Translations under genes and position numbers: made by a program
Assembly (NCBI GenBank): GCA_031404155.1
Contig: JANNGZ010000473.1
Location: 1 to 21,744 of the forward strand
Direction: 5' to 3'
DNA length: 21,744 nt
DNA from: JANNGZ01 sp031404155
GTDB taxonomy: Bacteria > Pseudomonadota > Gammaproteobacteria > Burkholderiales > Burkholderiaceae_C
Notes under the pieces: generated by a model
The model's input: the letters and a program-made list of their open reading frames with translations, nothing else
Databases searched by the model: none
What the model was told of the DNA's origin: nothing
Shown here: positions 1 through 6,904 of the stretch, in pieces
Position numbering within the stretch: the first letter of the stretch is position 1
Layout: each line of letters starts with the position of its first letter

Positions 1-738
1 TACACGCCCGAGAAGGTGGCGCTGCGCCGCGCGATCGGCCTGGCCTTCGACGGCGACGCCTACACCCGCCATGTGCAAGGCGGCTTCGGCGTGCCCGCGC
101 AGTCCACGGTGCCGCCGTTCACCTCGGGCTACGACCCGGCCTACAAGAGCGAGATGAGCGAGTTCAACCCGGCCAAGGCGCGCGCCTTGCTCGACCTCTA
201 CGGCTACGTGGACCGCGACGGCGACGGCTGGCGTGAGCAGCCCGACGGCAAACCTTTGCTGCTGAGCAGGGCGTCGCAGTCGAGCCAGCAGGACCGCCGA
301 GTCAACGAGCTGTGGAAACGCTCGCTCGACGCGGTGGGGCTGAAGATCGAGTTCGACATTGCCACCTGGCCCGAGCTGCTGAAAAAAAGCCGCGCCGGCA
401 GCTTGATGATGTGGGGCTACGCCTGGAGTGCCCCCTCGCCCGATGGCGGCTTCTTTCTCGCCATTGCCTACGGGCCCAACGCCAGCGAGTCCAACGACCC
501 GCGCTTCGTGTGGCCCGCTTTCGACCGCCTGTTCGAGCGCCAGCGTGCGCTGCCCGACGGCCCCGAGCGCGCCGCGGTGATGCGCCAGGCCAAGGACATG
601 CTGGTGGCCTACATGCCCTTCAAGGTGCACCAGCACAGCGTTTACCTTGACGTGGTGCAGCCCTGGACAAAAGGCTTTTGGCGCCACCCGTTCATGCGCG
701 ACATTTGGCGGTTTGTCGATGTCGAACCGAGGGCATAG
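1..738 (+). CDS. Family 5 ABC transporter solute-binding protein, C-terminal part
   Basis: The reading frame is open from base 1 and ends at a TAG at 736-738, giving 245 residues of a protein whose start lies outside the window. It resembles the C-terminal half of periplasmic oligopeptide/dipeptide-type binding proteins (SBP family 5). The visible segment opens with the 'ALRRAIGLAFD' stretch typical of the family. It continues with a 'NPAKARALLDLYGY' helix followed by a 'DRDGDGWRE' loop, then an 'LKKSRAGSLMMWGYAWSA' region. Proteins of this family capture peptides or similar solutes in the periplasm for an ABC importer. No permease or ATPase gene is visible here, so the substrate cannot be judged. 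Acetoacetyl-CoA synthetase starts 44 nt downstream on the same strand. Family assignment is firm; the ligand is unknown. Confidence 0.85.
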   Translation, partial: YTPEKVALRRAIGLAFDGDAYTRHVQGGFGVPAQSTVPPFTSGYDPAYKSEMSEFNPAKARALLDLYGYVDRDGDGWREQPDGKPLLLSRASQSSQQDRRVNELWKRSLDAVGLKIEFDIATWPELLKKSRAGSLMMWGYAWSAPSPDGGFFLAIAYGPNASESNDPRFVWPAFDRLFERQRALPDGPERAAVMRQAKDMLVAYMPFKVHQHSVYLDVVQPWTKGFWRHPFMRDIWRFVDVEPRA

Positions 739-782
739 GATCATCTTCCGCCGGCCATGCGCCGCGCGATGGAGCCACTGAG

Positions 783-2876
783 ATGAGCATCCCCCAACAA
801 GCAACGACCGAACCCACCATCACCCGCTACCAACGCTGGCTGCAAGACCAGCGCGGCCTGAGCTTCGCCAGCTACGACGAGCTCTGGCGCTGGTCGATCA
901 CCGACCTGGCCGCCTTCTGGCGTTCGGTCTGGGATTACTTCGAGATTCAGTCGCCGACGCCTTTCACCGCGGTGCTCGCCGACGACCGCATGCCCGGCGC
1001 GGCCTGGTTCCCCGGCGCGCAGCTCAACTACGCGCAGCAGGTCTTCCGCCATGCCGACGCGGCGCACGCCGCCGGCCACCCGGCAATGCTGTTCGCCGAC
1101 GAGACGATGCTCGCCCGGGGCGAACTGCAACGCATCGATTGGCCCGAGCTGCGCCAGCAGGTGGCCTCGTGTGCGCAGGCCTTCAAGGGCATGGGCGTGC
1201 AGCGCGGCGACCGCATCTGCGCGGTGATGCCCAACGTACCGCAGACCATCGTTGCCTTCCTGGCCTGCGTGAGCCTGGGCGCGATCTGGAGTTTGTGTTC
1301 GCCCGACATGGGGCCTGTGGCGGTGCTCGACCGCTTCCGCCAGATCGAGCCCAAGCTGCTGGTGGTCTGCGACGGCTATGTCTTCGGCGGCCGCGCGCAC
1401 GACCGCCGCGCGGTTGTGGCCGAGTTGCTCGCATCGCTGCCGAGCGTCGAGCACGTGGCGCTTTGGCGGTCGCTGGACCGCGAAACCGAACTGGCATCTT
1501 TTGATTCGGCGAAGCGGCAGGCCCATGACTTTGCGTCCCTGCTCGAGGACAAGACGGCGCGGTTCGATCCCGAATGGCTGCCCTTCGACCACCCGCTGTG
1601 GATCGTCTACTCCAGCGGCACCACCGGCCTGCCCAAGCCGATCGTGCACGGCCATGGCGGCATCGTGCTCGAGGGGCTGAAGGGCGGGCTGCACAACAAC
1701 ATCGGCGCGAGCATTCACACCGGCGACCGTTTCCACTGGTACTCCAGCACCGGCTGGATCATGTGGAACGGGCAGGTGGCCGGGCTGCTCGGCGGCACCA
1801 CGATCTGCGTCTTCGACGGCAGCCCGGCGGCTCCAGCGGTGTCCGCGGAGGGCAGCGCGGGCGCACCGGACTGGTCAACGCTGTGGCGCTTTGCCGGCCT
1901 GGCGCGGGTCACTTTCTTCGGTGCCGGCGCGGCGTTTTTTGCAAGCTGCCTGAAGGCCGATGTGCAGCCGATGCAGGTGGCCGACCTCTCGGCGCTGCGC
2001 CACATCGGCGCCACCGGCTCGCCGCTGTCCGACGAGTGTTATGACTGGATCTGGCAGCGTTGCCCCAAGGTGAATGGCCACGACATCTGGCTCAACCCGA
2101 TCAGCGGCGGCACCGACTTCGCGGGGGCGTTTGTGGCCGGCAATATCACCTTGCCGGTGGTCAAGGGCGAGATGCAGTGCCGCTGCCTCGGCGCGGCGGT
2201 GCAGGCCTGGAGCGAGCCCGACGCCGAGGGCCTCGCGATGCCGCTGCAGGACGAGGTGGGCGAGCTGGTGTGCTTCCGGCCGATGCCGTCGATGCCCTTG
2301 TATTTCTGGGGCGACGCCGACGGCAGCCGCTACCACGACAGCTACTTCGACAAGTACCCCGGCGTCTGGCGCCATGGCGACTGGATCCGCATCACCCCGC
2401 GCGGCGGCGCGGTCATCTACGGCCGCAGCGACGCCACGATCAACCGCCACGGCGTGCGCATGGGCACGGCCGAGCTGTACCGCGCGGTGGAGGCGCTGCC
2501 CGAGGTGCTCGACAGCCTGGTGGTCGACCTCGAATACCTCGGCCGCGAAAGTTATATGCCGCTGTTCGTGGTGCTGCGCGACGGGCTCACGCTGGACGCG
2601 CCGCTGCTCGCGCGCATCAAGGCCGACATCAAGTCGGCACTCTCGCCGCGCCATGTGCCCAGCGAGGTGCTGCAGGTGAGTGCGATACCACGCACCCTCT
2701 CGGGCAAGAAGATGGAGCTGCCGGTCAAGAAGCTGCTGCTCGGCGCCGATGCCGCCAAGGTGATGAACCGCGACGCGATGGCCAACGCCGACTGCGTCGA
2801 CTGGTTCATCGCGTTTGCGCGCCGGCGGCAACAGGCCGCAAACGCCGCGCCGGCCGGCGGGCCCTCCGGCGCCTGA
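783..2876 (+). CDS. Acetoacetyl-CoA synthetase (acetoacetate--CoA ligase)
   Basis: A 697-residue cytosolic adenylate-forming enzyme that would activate acetoacetate to acetoacetyl-CoA with ATP, feeding ketone-body or polyhydroxybutyrate breakdown products into central metabolism. The start at 783 is chosen because a GGAG lies at 771-774 and the family-like N-terminus begins there; the frame is open to 678 but the extra 35 residues are implausible. Visible motifs: the phosphate-binding loop IVYSSGTTGLPKP at about residues 274-286, HGDW at 531-534, YGRSDATINRHGVRMG at 546-561, and the C-terminal SGKKMELPVKK at 640-650, whose first lysine (K642) is the expected catalytic lysine. The N-terminal block 'FPGAQLNYAQQ' is typical of acetyl- and acetoacetyl-CoA synthetases. 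Length is slightly above the usual ~650-670 because of an Ala/Gly-rich tail. Acetoacetate as substrate follows from overall resemblance; another short acid is less likely. Confidence 0.9.
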   Translation: MSIPQQATTEPTITRYQRWLQDQRGLSFASYDELWRWSITDLAAFWRSVWDYFEIQSPTPFTAVLADDRMPGAAWFPGAQLNYAQQVFRHADAAHAAGHPAMLFADETMLARGELQRIDWPELRQQVASCAQAFKGMGVQRGDRICAVMPNVPQTIVAFLACVSLGAIWSLCSPDMGPVAVLDRFRQIEPKLLVVCDGYVFGGRAHDRRAVVAELLASLPSVEHVALWRSLDRETELASFDSAKRQAHDFASLLEDKTARFDPEWLPFDHPLWIVYSSGTTGLPKPIVHGHGGIVLEGLKGGLHNNIGASIHTGDRFHWYSSTGWIMWNGQVAGLLGGTTICVFDGSPAAPAVSAEGSAGAPDWSTLWRFAGLARVTFFGAGAAFFASCLKADVQPMQVADLSALRHIGATGSPLSDECYDWIWQRCPKVNGHDIWLNPISGGTDFAGAFVAGNITLPVVKGEMQCRCLGAAVQAWSEPDAEGLAMPLQDEVGELVCFRPMPSMPLYFWGDADGSRYHDSYFDKYPGVWRHGDWIRITPRGGAVIYGRSDATINRHGVRMGTAELYRAVEALPEVLDSLVVDLEYLGRESYMPLFVVLRDGLTLDAPLLARIKADIKSALSPRHVPSEVLQVSAIPRTLSGKKMELPVKKLLLGADAAKVMNRDAMANADCVDWFIAFARRRQQAANAAPAGGPSGA

Positions 2877-2896
2877 AGCGCGCGCGGCCGGGCGTT

Positions 2897-3164
2897 CGAC
2901 GACGGTGTCACGACTTCGCAGGCCAGGCCCTGCGCACTCAAGTGGCGCCAGATGACGAAGCCGCAGGGTCGGCCTCATTGACGACGAGCAGCGGCTGGCC
3001 GCGGCTGATGAGTTTGCGCAGCGACTTGTCCAGCGACACGAGGTCGCCGCCGACGCTGCCGATGTGCCGCACTTCGCCGTCGCGGCCGGCCTCGGCCAGC
3101 GCGATGTCGATGCTGTCTTTGTGCACGACCAGGCCGACGTACACGGCGGTGCTAGATTTACCAT
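2897..3164 (-). pseudogene. IS110-family transposase, decayed 5' fragment
   Basis: Read on the minus strand, this piece encodes STAVYVGLVVHKDSIDIALA and then a 'GDGEVRHIGSVGGDL'-like stretch, characteristic of the N-terminal DEDD (RuvC-like) domain of IS110-family transposases. Three defects are visible. The ATG at 3164 is out of frame with the downstream homologous frame. A one-base loss near 2966-2970 shifts the frame, because homology resumes as LSAQGLACEVVTPSS in another frame. Homology then stops near 2897, so the rest of the transposase is missing. In addition, the first aspartate of the usual YVGLDVHKD motif is a valine here. A GAGGAG ribosome-binding-like site lies at about 3169-3174 on the minus strand. 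The truncation point is about 20 nt from the stop codon of the acetoacetyl-CoA synthetase gene. Confidence 0.8.
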
Positions 3165-3335
3165 GGCCCGTCTCCTCGCAAGTTAACGACCCGGCCGACC
3201 ATCGGCCCGGTGCATTGGTGTAGCTCGGCAGGCTTCGTGCCGGCAACCTACGGCGTCGCAGGGGGCGGGCCACTCTTGCTCACGAAGCCATCTTGTCTAG
3301 GCCACTCGAGCGGGACTCGTCCCGCAAGCATCAGC
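3165..3335 (-). other. Folded leader upstream of IS110 relic; possible bridge RNA remnant
   Basis: This 171-nt stretch precedes the transposase remnant on the minus strand and has no credible ORF. It holds three inverted repeats. Positions 3310-3316 and 3319-3325 (GCGGGAC/GTCCCGC) form a tight hairpin. Positions 3231-3239 and 3281-3289 (GGCTTCGTG/CACGAAGCC) form a 9-bp stem enclosing 41 nt. Positions 3193-3198 and 3202-3207 (GGCCGA/TCGGCC) form a small hairpin. IS110-group elements are known to encode a bridge RNA of roughly this size in the non-coding left end upstream of the transposase. Size, place and multiple stem-loops fit that role. The identification is inference, and the element is dead in any case. 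Confidence 0.35.
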
Positions 3336-3455
3336 CTAGGCTTGCCCGGCAGCGTAGCCCTGGGCCTGGCACCACAAGTCTTTCACGCTGACCAAGCCTT
3401 GCGCTTGCAACCACGCGTTGAACAGTGCCTGCTGCAGCGCCGGGGTTCGTGCCAT
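3336..3455 (-). pseudogene. Short relic resembling a group II intron reverse transcriptase C-terminus
   Basis: On the minus strand an open frame ends at 3336. Its last 39 residues run from MARTPALQQALFNAWLQAQG through 'LVSVKDLWCQAQGYA'. The pattern (alternating hydrophobics, 'ALxNAWLxxQGLVSxxDLW', then a short tail) reminds me of the C-terminal tail of bacterial group II intron reverse transcriptase/maturase proteins. No reverse transcriptase core, HNH domain or intron domain V is visible on either side, so this could only be a fragment. It lies directly upstream of the IS110 relic on the same strand. The resemblance is from memory of the family, and the frame could equally belong to another mobile protein or be chance. 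Confidence 0.3.
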
Positions 3456-3470
3456 GTGCCGTTCGCAGGC

Positions 3471-3497
3471 GAGAGACAGTCCCCCGGACTGTTTCTC
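3471..3497. terminator. Strong 12-bp hairpin, terminator-like
   Basis: Positions 3471-3482 pair with 3486-3497 around a 3-nt CCC loop; eleven pairs are Watson-Crick and one is a G-T wobble. It is the most stable simple hairpin in the 2877-3628 gene-poor region and lies upstream of the sigma factor gene. No clear run of T follows on either strand, so intrinsic termination is only one possibility. It may also be a piece of the decayed mobile DNA. Confidence 0.3.
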
Positions 3498-3628
3498 GTC
3501 CGGCTCACCTCTTGCTGCTGACGCCATGCTGGATCGCCGCTTCGGGGGTGGTCTCATCACCGCGAGATTCGGGCGACAGACTTCACGCGAAGGCGCCGGG
3601 CATCGCAGCGGGCGAGGAATAATCGCCC

Positions 3629-4291
3629 ATGCCCATGCGTAAGCCCGGCGTGGACGCACCCCCCGCCTTCCGCCAACAACTGCTCGCGGCGGTGCCGCGC
3701 CTGCGCCGCTATGCGCGCTCACTCGCGTTCGAGAGCGCGAATGCCGACGACCTGGTGCAGACCGCGCTGGAGCGCGCGCTGGCGCATTGGCACCAGTTCG
3801 ACCAGCGGCGCGACATGGCGGTGTGGCTGCTCTCGATCGCGCACAACGCGCACCTGGACCAGCGGCGGCGCGACGCGCGCATGACCATCGTCGACCCCGA
3901 CGAGATCGACGAGCACTTCAAGCGCAGCCAGGTGGGCAACGGCGGCCAAGGCGGCAACGGCAACGACCCCGGGCTGCGCATCGACCTGATCGACGCCTTG
4001 AACCACCTCGGCGCCGAGCAGCGCGACGCCTTGCTTTTGGTGAGCGTCGAACAATTCACCTATGCCGAAGCCGCCGAGGTGCTGCGCATTCCGGTGGGCA
4101 CCGTGATGTCGCGGGTGAGCCGCGCGCGTGCGGCGCTGCGCCGCTGGCTCGACGGCGGCGCGCGTGTCGGCGCGGGTGCCGTGGCTCGCGCCGCCGACAG
4201 CGCCCATGCGAGTGCAAGCGGGAGTGCGAGCCCTGGCGCCACCGCCAGCACAGAGGGCAACCCGTCGGCGCATCTGAAGAGAGTGGTCTGA
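3629..4291 (+). CDS. ECF-type RNA polymerase sigma factor
   Basis: A 220-residue sigma-70 family protein of the extracytoplasmic-function group, which directs RNA polymerase to a small stress regulon. Region 2 spans about residues 20-85 ('LRRYARSLAFESANADDLVQ' onward, with VWLLSIAHNAHLDQRRR as the -10-recognition helix). Region 4 spans about 119-173 (IDALNHLGAEQRDALLLVSV, then TYAEAAEVLRIPVGTVMSRV, the helix-turn-helix). Regions 1 and 3 are absent, as expected. The start at 3629 has a GAGGA at 3614-3618; an alternative ATG lies 6 nt downstream. A Gly/Ala/Ser-rich tail after residue 176 is unusual. The next gene, a membrane protein, starts 2 nt after the stop and is the probable anti-sigma factor, so the pair is likely co-transcribed and autoregulated. 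The inducing signal is unknown. Confidence 0.92.
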   Translation: MPMRKPGVDAPPAFRQQLLAAVPRLRRYARSLAFESANADDLVQTALERALAHWHQFDQRRDMAVWLLSIAHNAHLDQRRRDARMTIVDPDEIDEHFKRSQVGNGGQGGNGNDPGLRIDLIDALNHLGAEQRDALLLVSVEQFTYAEAAEVLRIPVGTVMSRVSRARAALRRWLDGGARVGAGAVARAADSAHASASGSASPGATASTEGNPSAHLKRVV

Positions 4292-4293
4292 TC

Positions 4294-5166
4294 ATGAAAC
4301 CCGACCGCATCGACGACAGCCAGCTCTCGGCCTGGCTCGACGACGAGCTCGATGTCGACGCGCGCGCCGATGTCGACGCCTGGTTGCGCGAGCACCCCGA
4401 GGACGCGGCGCGGGTGCGCCTGTGGGCCGCCGACCGCGACGCGCTGCGTGCGCGCCTGGGCCCGGTGGCCGAGGAACCTTTGCCGAGTGACTTGCAGCGC
4501 CTGGTGCTCAAACACAGCAAGCACACCCCGCGCTGGGCGCTGGCCGCGAGTGCGGCCGCGCTGCTGCTTGCCGGTGGCGCCCTGGGCGCTGGGGCGATGT
4601 GGCAATGGCAGCGGGACGGCCGCGCGCTTGCGGGTGCGGCCACGGGCGCCGGCACGGGTGTCGGCACGGCGGTCGGCACCAGCGCCGGCTGGGTGCAGCG
4701 CGCCGCGCTGGCGCACAGCGTCTACACGCCCGAGCCGAGGCATGCGGTGGAAGTCAAGGCGCAGGAAGAACACCTGGCGCGCTGGCTCACCCGGCGCATC
4801 GCGATTCCGGTGAAGCTGTTCGACCTGCGCGATGAAGGTTTTGAGCTGGTCGGCGGGCGCCTGCTGCCCGATGCCGAAGGCAAGAGCGCGCAGCTGATGT
4901 ACCAGAACGCGCAGAACCTCCGCGTCACGGTGTACCTGCGCAAGCCCGACACCACGACGCAAGCCGCGTTCCGCTACGAGCGGCAGGGCGAGCTCGGGAT
5001 GTTCTATTGGGTCGAGGCCGGCGCGGGCTACGCCCTCGTCGGTGCCCTGCCCAAGGAGCGGCTGCTGGCCTTGTCGCAGGCGATCTACCGCCAGCTGCCG
5101 CCGCCCGACATGGTGCCGGCGGCGGCGCCCAGCGCGCCCACCGCACCCCCGGCGGCGTCGCGCTGA
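4294..5166 (+). CDS. Membrane-anchored anti-sigma factor (putative)
   Basis: A 290-residue single-pass inner-membrane protein. Residues 1-80 form an acidic cytoplasmic domain beginning 'DDSQLSAWLDDELDVDARAD', the pattern of anti-sigma N-terminal domains ('LSAYLDGEL' type). One hydrophobic segment lies at about 81-103. A Gly/Ala/Thr linker follows (about 112-132, repeating GxGT), then a periplasmic domain (about 133-265) with 'IPVKLFDLRDEGFELVGGRL' and 'YWVEAGAGYALVGALPKERL', as seen in anti-sigma/transmembrane regulator proteins of Burkholderiales. The tail is Pro/Ala-rich. The zinc-binding HxxxCxxC motif of ZAS-type anti-sigma factors is absent. The 2-nt spacing after the sigma gene suggests translational coupling. 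By analogy it would hold the sigma factor inactive until an envelope or oxidative signal acts on its outer domain. Confidence 0.8.
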   Translation: MKPDRIDDSQLSAWLDDELDVDARADVDAWLREHPEDAARVRLWAADRDALRARLGPVAEEPLPSDLQRLVLKHSKHTPRWALAASAAALLLAGGALGAGAMWQWQRDGRALAGAATGAGTGVGTAVGTSAGWVQRAALAHSVYTPEPRHAVEVKAQEEHLARWLTRRIAIPVKLFDLRDEGFELVGGRLLPDAEGKSAQLMYQNAQNLRVTVYLRKPDTTTQAAFRYERQGELGMFYWVEAGAGYALVGALPKERLLALSQAIYRQLPPPDMVPAAAPSAPTAPPAASR

Positions 5167-5193
5167 GTGTCGCGCTGAGTTAAGGCCTTCGTT

Positions 5194-5212
5194 CCTCCTT
5201 GGTGCAAGGAGG
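5194..5212. repeat. Short inverted repeat after the anti-sigma gene
   Basis: CCTCCTT at 5194-5200 pairs with AAGGAGG at 5206-5212 around a 5-nt loop, 28 nt after the anti-sigma stop codon. It could help end the sigma operon transcript, but no T-run follows. The right arm matches the Shine-Dalgarno consensus, yet it sits about 50 nt before the ampG start and so probably does not serve it. Confidence 0.3.
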
Positions 5213-5250
5213 GTCGGCGTGTGAACTCGGGAGGGCTCACCCGCGCTCCC

Positions 5251-5262
5251 TAGAATCGCCCG
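5251..5262 (+). promoter_or_regulatory. Candidate -10 box next to the ampG start codon
   Basis: TAGAAT at 5251-5256 matches the sigma-70 -10 consensus at five of six positions and ends 6 nt before the ampG ATG at 5263. Transcription from it would begin at or very near the start codon, giving a leaderless message. There is no Shine-Dalgarno sequence directly before this ATG, which fits. No good -35 box is visible at the expected distance, so the call is tentative. Confidence 0.35.
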
Positions 5263-6867
5263 ATGCCGATTTCCTCGACGAGCGCCGCGCTGACCCACAC
5301 CGCCCGCGCGCAGGCCCTCTGGCGCCTCGTCGTCGTCACGGTGCTCGGCTTTGCCTCCGGCCTGCCGCTGGCGCTCACCGGGCAGGCAATGCAGGCCTGG
5401 CTCACGCTGGAAGGCTTGTCGATCGCGACCATCGGCTTCCTGAGCCTGGTCGGCCTGCCCTACACCTTCAAGTTCCTGTGGGCGCCGTTGATGGACCGCT
5501 TCGACCTGCCGCTGCTCGGGCGCCGGCGCGGCTGGTTGGTGCTGACGCAATTGGCACTCGCATTCGCGCTGTTCCTGCTCTCGAACACCTCGCCGAGCAA
5601 CGCCTTGCGCGCGTTCGCATTGCTCGCGGTCGCGGTGGCCTTCATCTCGGCCTCGCAGGACGTGGTGATCGACGCCTACCGCACCGACCTGCTGCCCGCG
5701 GCCGAGCGTGGCCTCGGTGCGTCGCTCAACGTGATGGGCTACCGGCTGGCGATGATCCTCTCCGGCGGCATCGCGCTGATCTGGACCGACCCGGCGAACG
5801 TCGCCCTGGGCAGCGGCTGGAGCTGGCCGCAGGTGTACCGCCTGATGGCCGGCCTGATGGTGGTGGCCGCGGCGTTCTCGGCCTTCGCCTTGCCCCGTGT
5901 GGCCGAGCCCGATGTGAAGCGAACCGTGGCGCGCAACGACGTCTTCGGCTTCCTCGCGGTGCTGGCCGCGGTGGCCCTCGGTGTGATGCTCACCGACCGC
6001 TTCGGCGGCGGCATTGCCCGCGCGCTGCTCGCCGGCTGGCTCGAAGGCGGCGCCTTGTCGGCCACGCTGCAACAGCGCTGGATCGACCTGCTCGCGTTGC
6101 TGCTCGGCATCGGATTCACCCTGCCGCTGGCGGCCTGGGCGGCGCGCCGCGCCAAGTTCGAAACCCTGCTCGGCGGCCTGGCGGACTACTTCGCGACGCC
6201 GGGCGCGGCGGCCTTCCTTCTCTTCATCGTGCTCTACAAACTCGGCGACGCGTTTGCGGGTTCGTTGATGACCCCCTTCCTGCTCAAGAGCATGGCCTAT
6301 GCGTCGGCCGAGGTGGGCGTGGTGAACAAGGTCATCGGGCTGTGGCTGACCATCGGCGGCGCGCTGCTCGGCGGCTTGTTGATGCTCAAGCTCGGGCTGT
6401 GGCGCGCGCTGATGCTCTTCGGCGTGCTGCAACTGCTGAGCAACCTCGGCTTCTGGTGGCTCGCGGTCAACGGCAAGGGCGTGATGCCGGGCCTGACCAT
6501 TCCCGCCTTCGATTGGGGCCTGGTGGCGCTGGCCCAGGCCACGCCGGTGGACGGCGGCCTGCTGATGGTGGTCGCGTTCGAGAACATCTCCGGCGGTATG
6601 GGCACCGCGGCGTTCGTCGCCTTCCTGATGAGCCTGTGCAACCAGCGTTTCACCGCGACCCAGTTCGCCCTCTTGTCGGCCTTTGCGTCGGTGGGCCGGG
6701 TCTGGGTCGGGCCGCTGGCCGGTGTGCTCGCCGAGTCGATCGGCTGGCCGGCGTTTTTCATCGTGTCCACCGTGCTCGCCGCACCCGCGTTGGCGATGCT
6801 CTGGTGGCTGCGCGCGGCGGTTCAAGCGCTCGAACCCGAGCCCGCGGTGGCCAGCGCCGACAACTGA
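5263..6867 (+). CDS. ampG: AmpG-type muropeptide permease (MFS transporter)
   Basis: A 534-residue inner-membrane protein of the major facilitator superfamily with about a dozen hydrophobic segments. It resembles AmpG, the proton-driven permease that returns GlcNAc-anhydroMurNAc peptides from the periplasm for wall recycling. AmpG-like signatures seen: GFASGLPLALTGQAMQAWL at residues 29-47, PYTFKFLWAPLMDRFDLP at about 66-83, SQDVVIDAYRTDLLP at 131-145, and 'YKLGDAFAGSLMTPFLL' in the second half. It is somewhat longer than the E. coli protein (491), mainly through a hydrophobic central stretch. The start at 5263 gives a normal N-terminus; the longer overlapping frame on the same strand is a shadow. 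In many bacteria AmpG also controls AmpC beta-lactamase induction, but no ampC or ampR is in view. Confidence 0.88.
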   Translation: MPISSTSAALTHTARAQALWRLVVVTVLGFASGLPLALTGQAMQAWLTLEGLSIATIGFLSLVGLPYTFKFLWAPLMDRFDLPLLGRRRGWLVLTQLALAFALFLLSNTSPSNALRAFALLAVAVAFISASQDVVIDAYRTDLLPAAERGLGASLNVMGYRLAMILSGGIALIWTDPANVALGSGWSWPQVYRLMAGLMVVAAAFSAFALPRVAEPDVKRTVARNDVFGFLAVLAAVALGVMLTDRFGGGIARALLAGWLEGGALSATLQQRWIDLLALLLGIGFTLPLAAWAARRAKFETLLGGLADYFATPGAAAFLLFIVLYKLGDAFAGSLMTPFLLKSMAYASAEVGVVNKVIGLWLTIGGALLGGLLMLKLGLWRALMLFGVLQLLSNLGFWWLAVNGKGVMPGLTIPAFDWGLVALAQATPVDGGLLMVVAFENISGGMGTAAFVAFLMSLCNQRFTATQFALLSAFASVGRVWVGPLAGVLAESIGWPAFFIVSTVLAAPALAMLWWLRAAVQALEPEPAVASADN

Positions 6868-6904
6868 TTTAAGCTTTCCCTCACACGCCTTGCGGCGCAG
6901 CACC

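Noticed and set aside
678..782. Upstream start for acetoacetyl-CoA synthetase
   Set aside because: It would overlap the binding-protein gene and adds 35 unrelated residues; the ATG at 783 has a GGAG.
2060..3223. Plus-strand frame of 387 codons across the end of acetoacetyl-CoA synthetase
   Set aside because: It is a frame-shifted, Arg/Ala-rich shadow with no recognisable domain.
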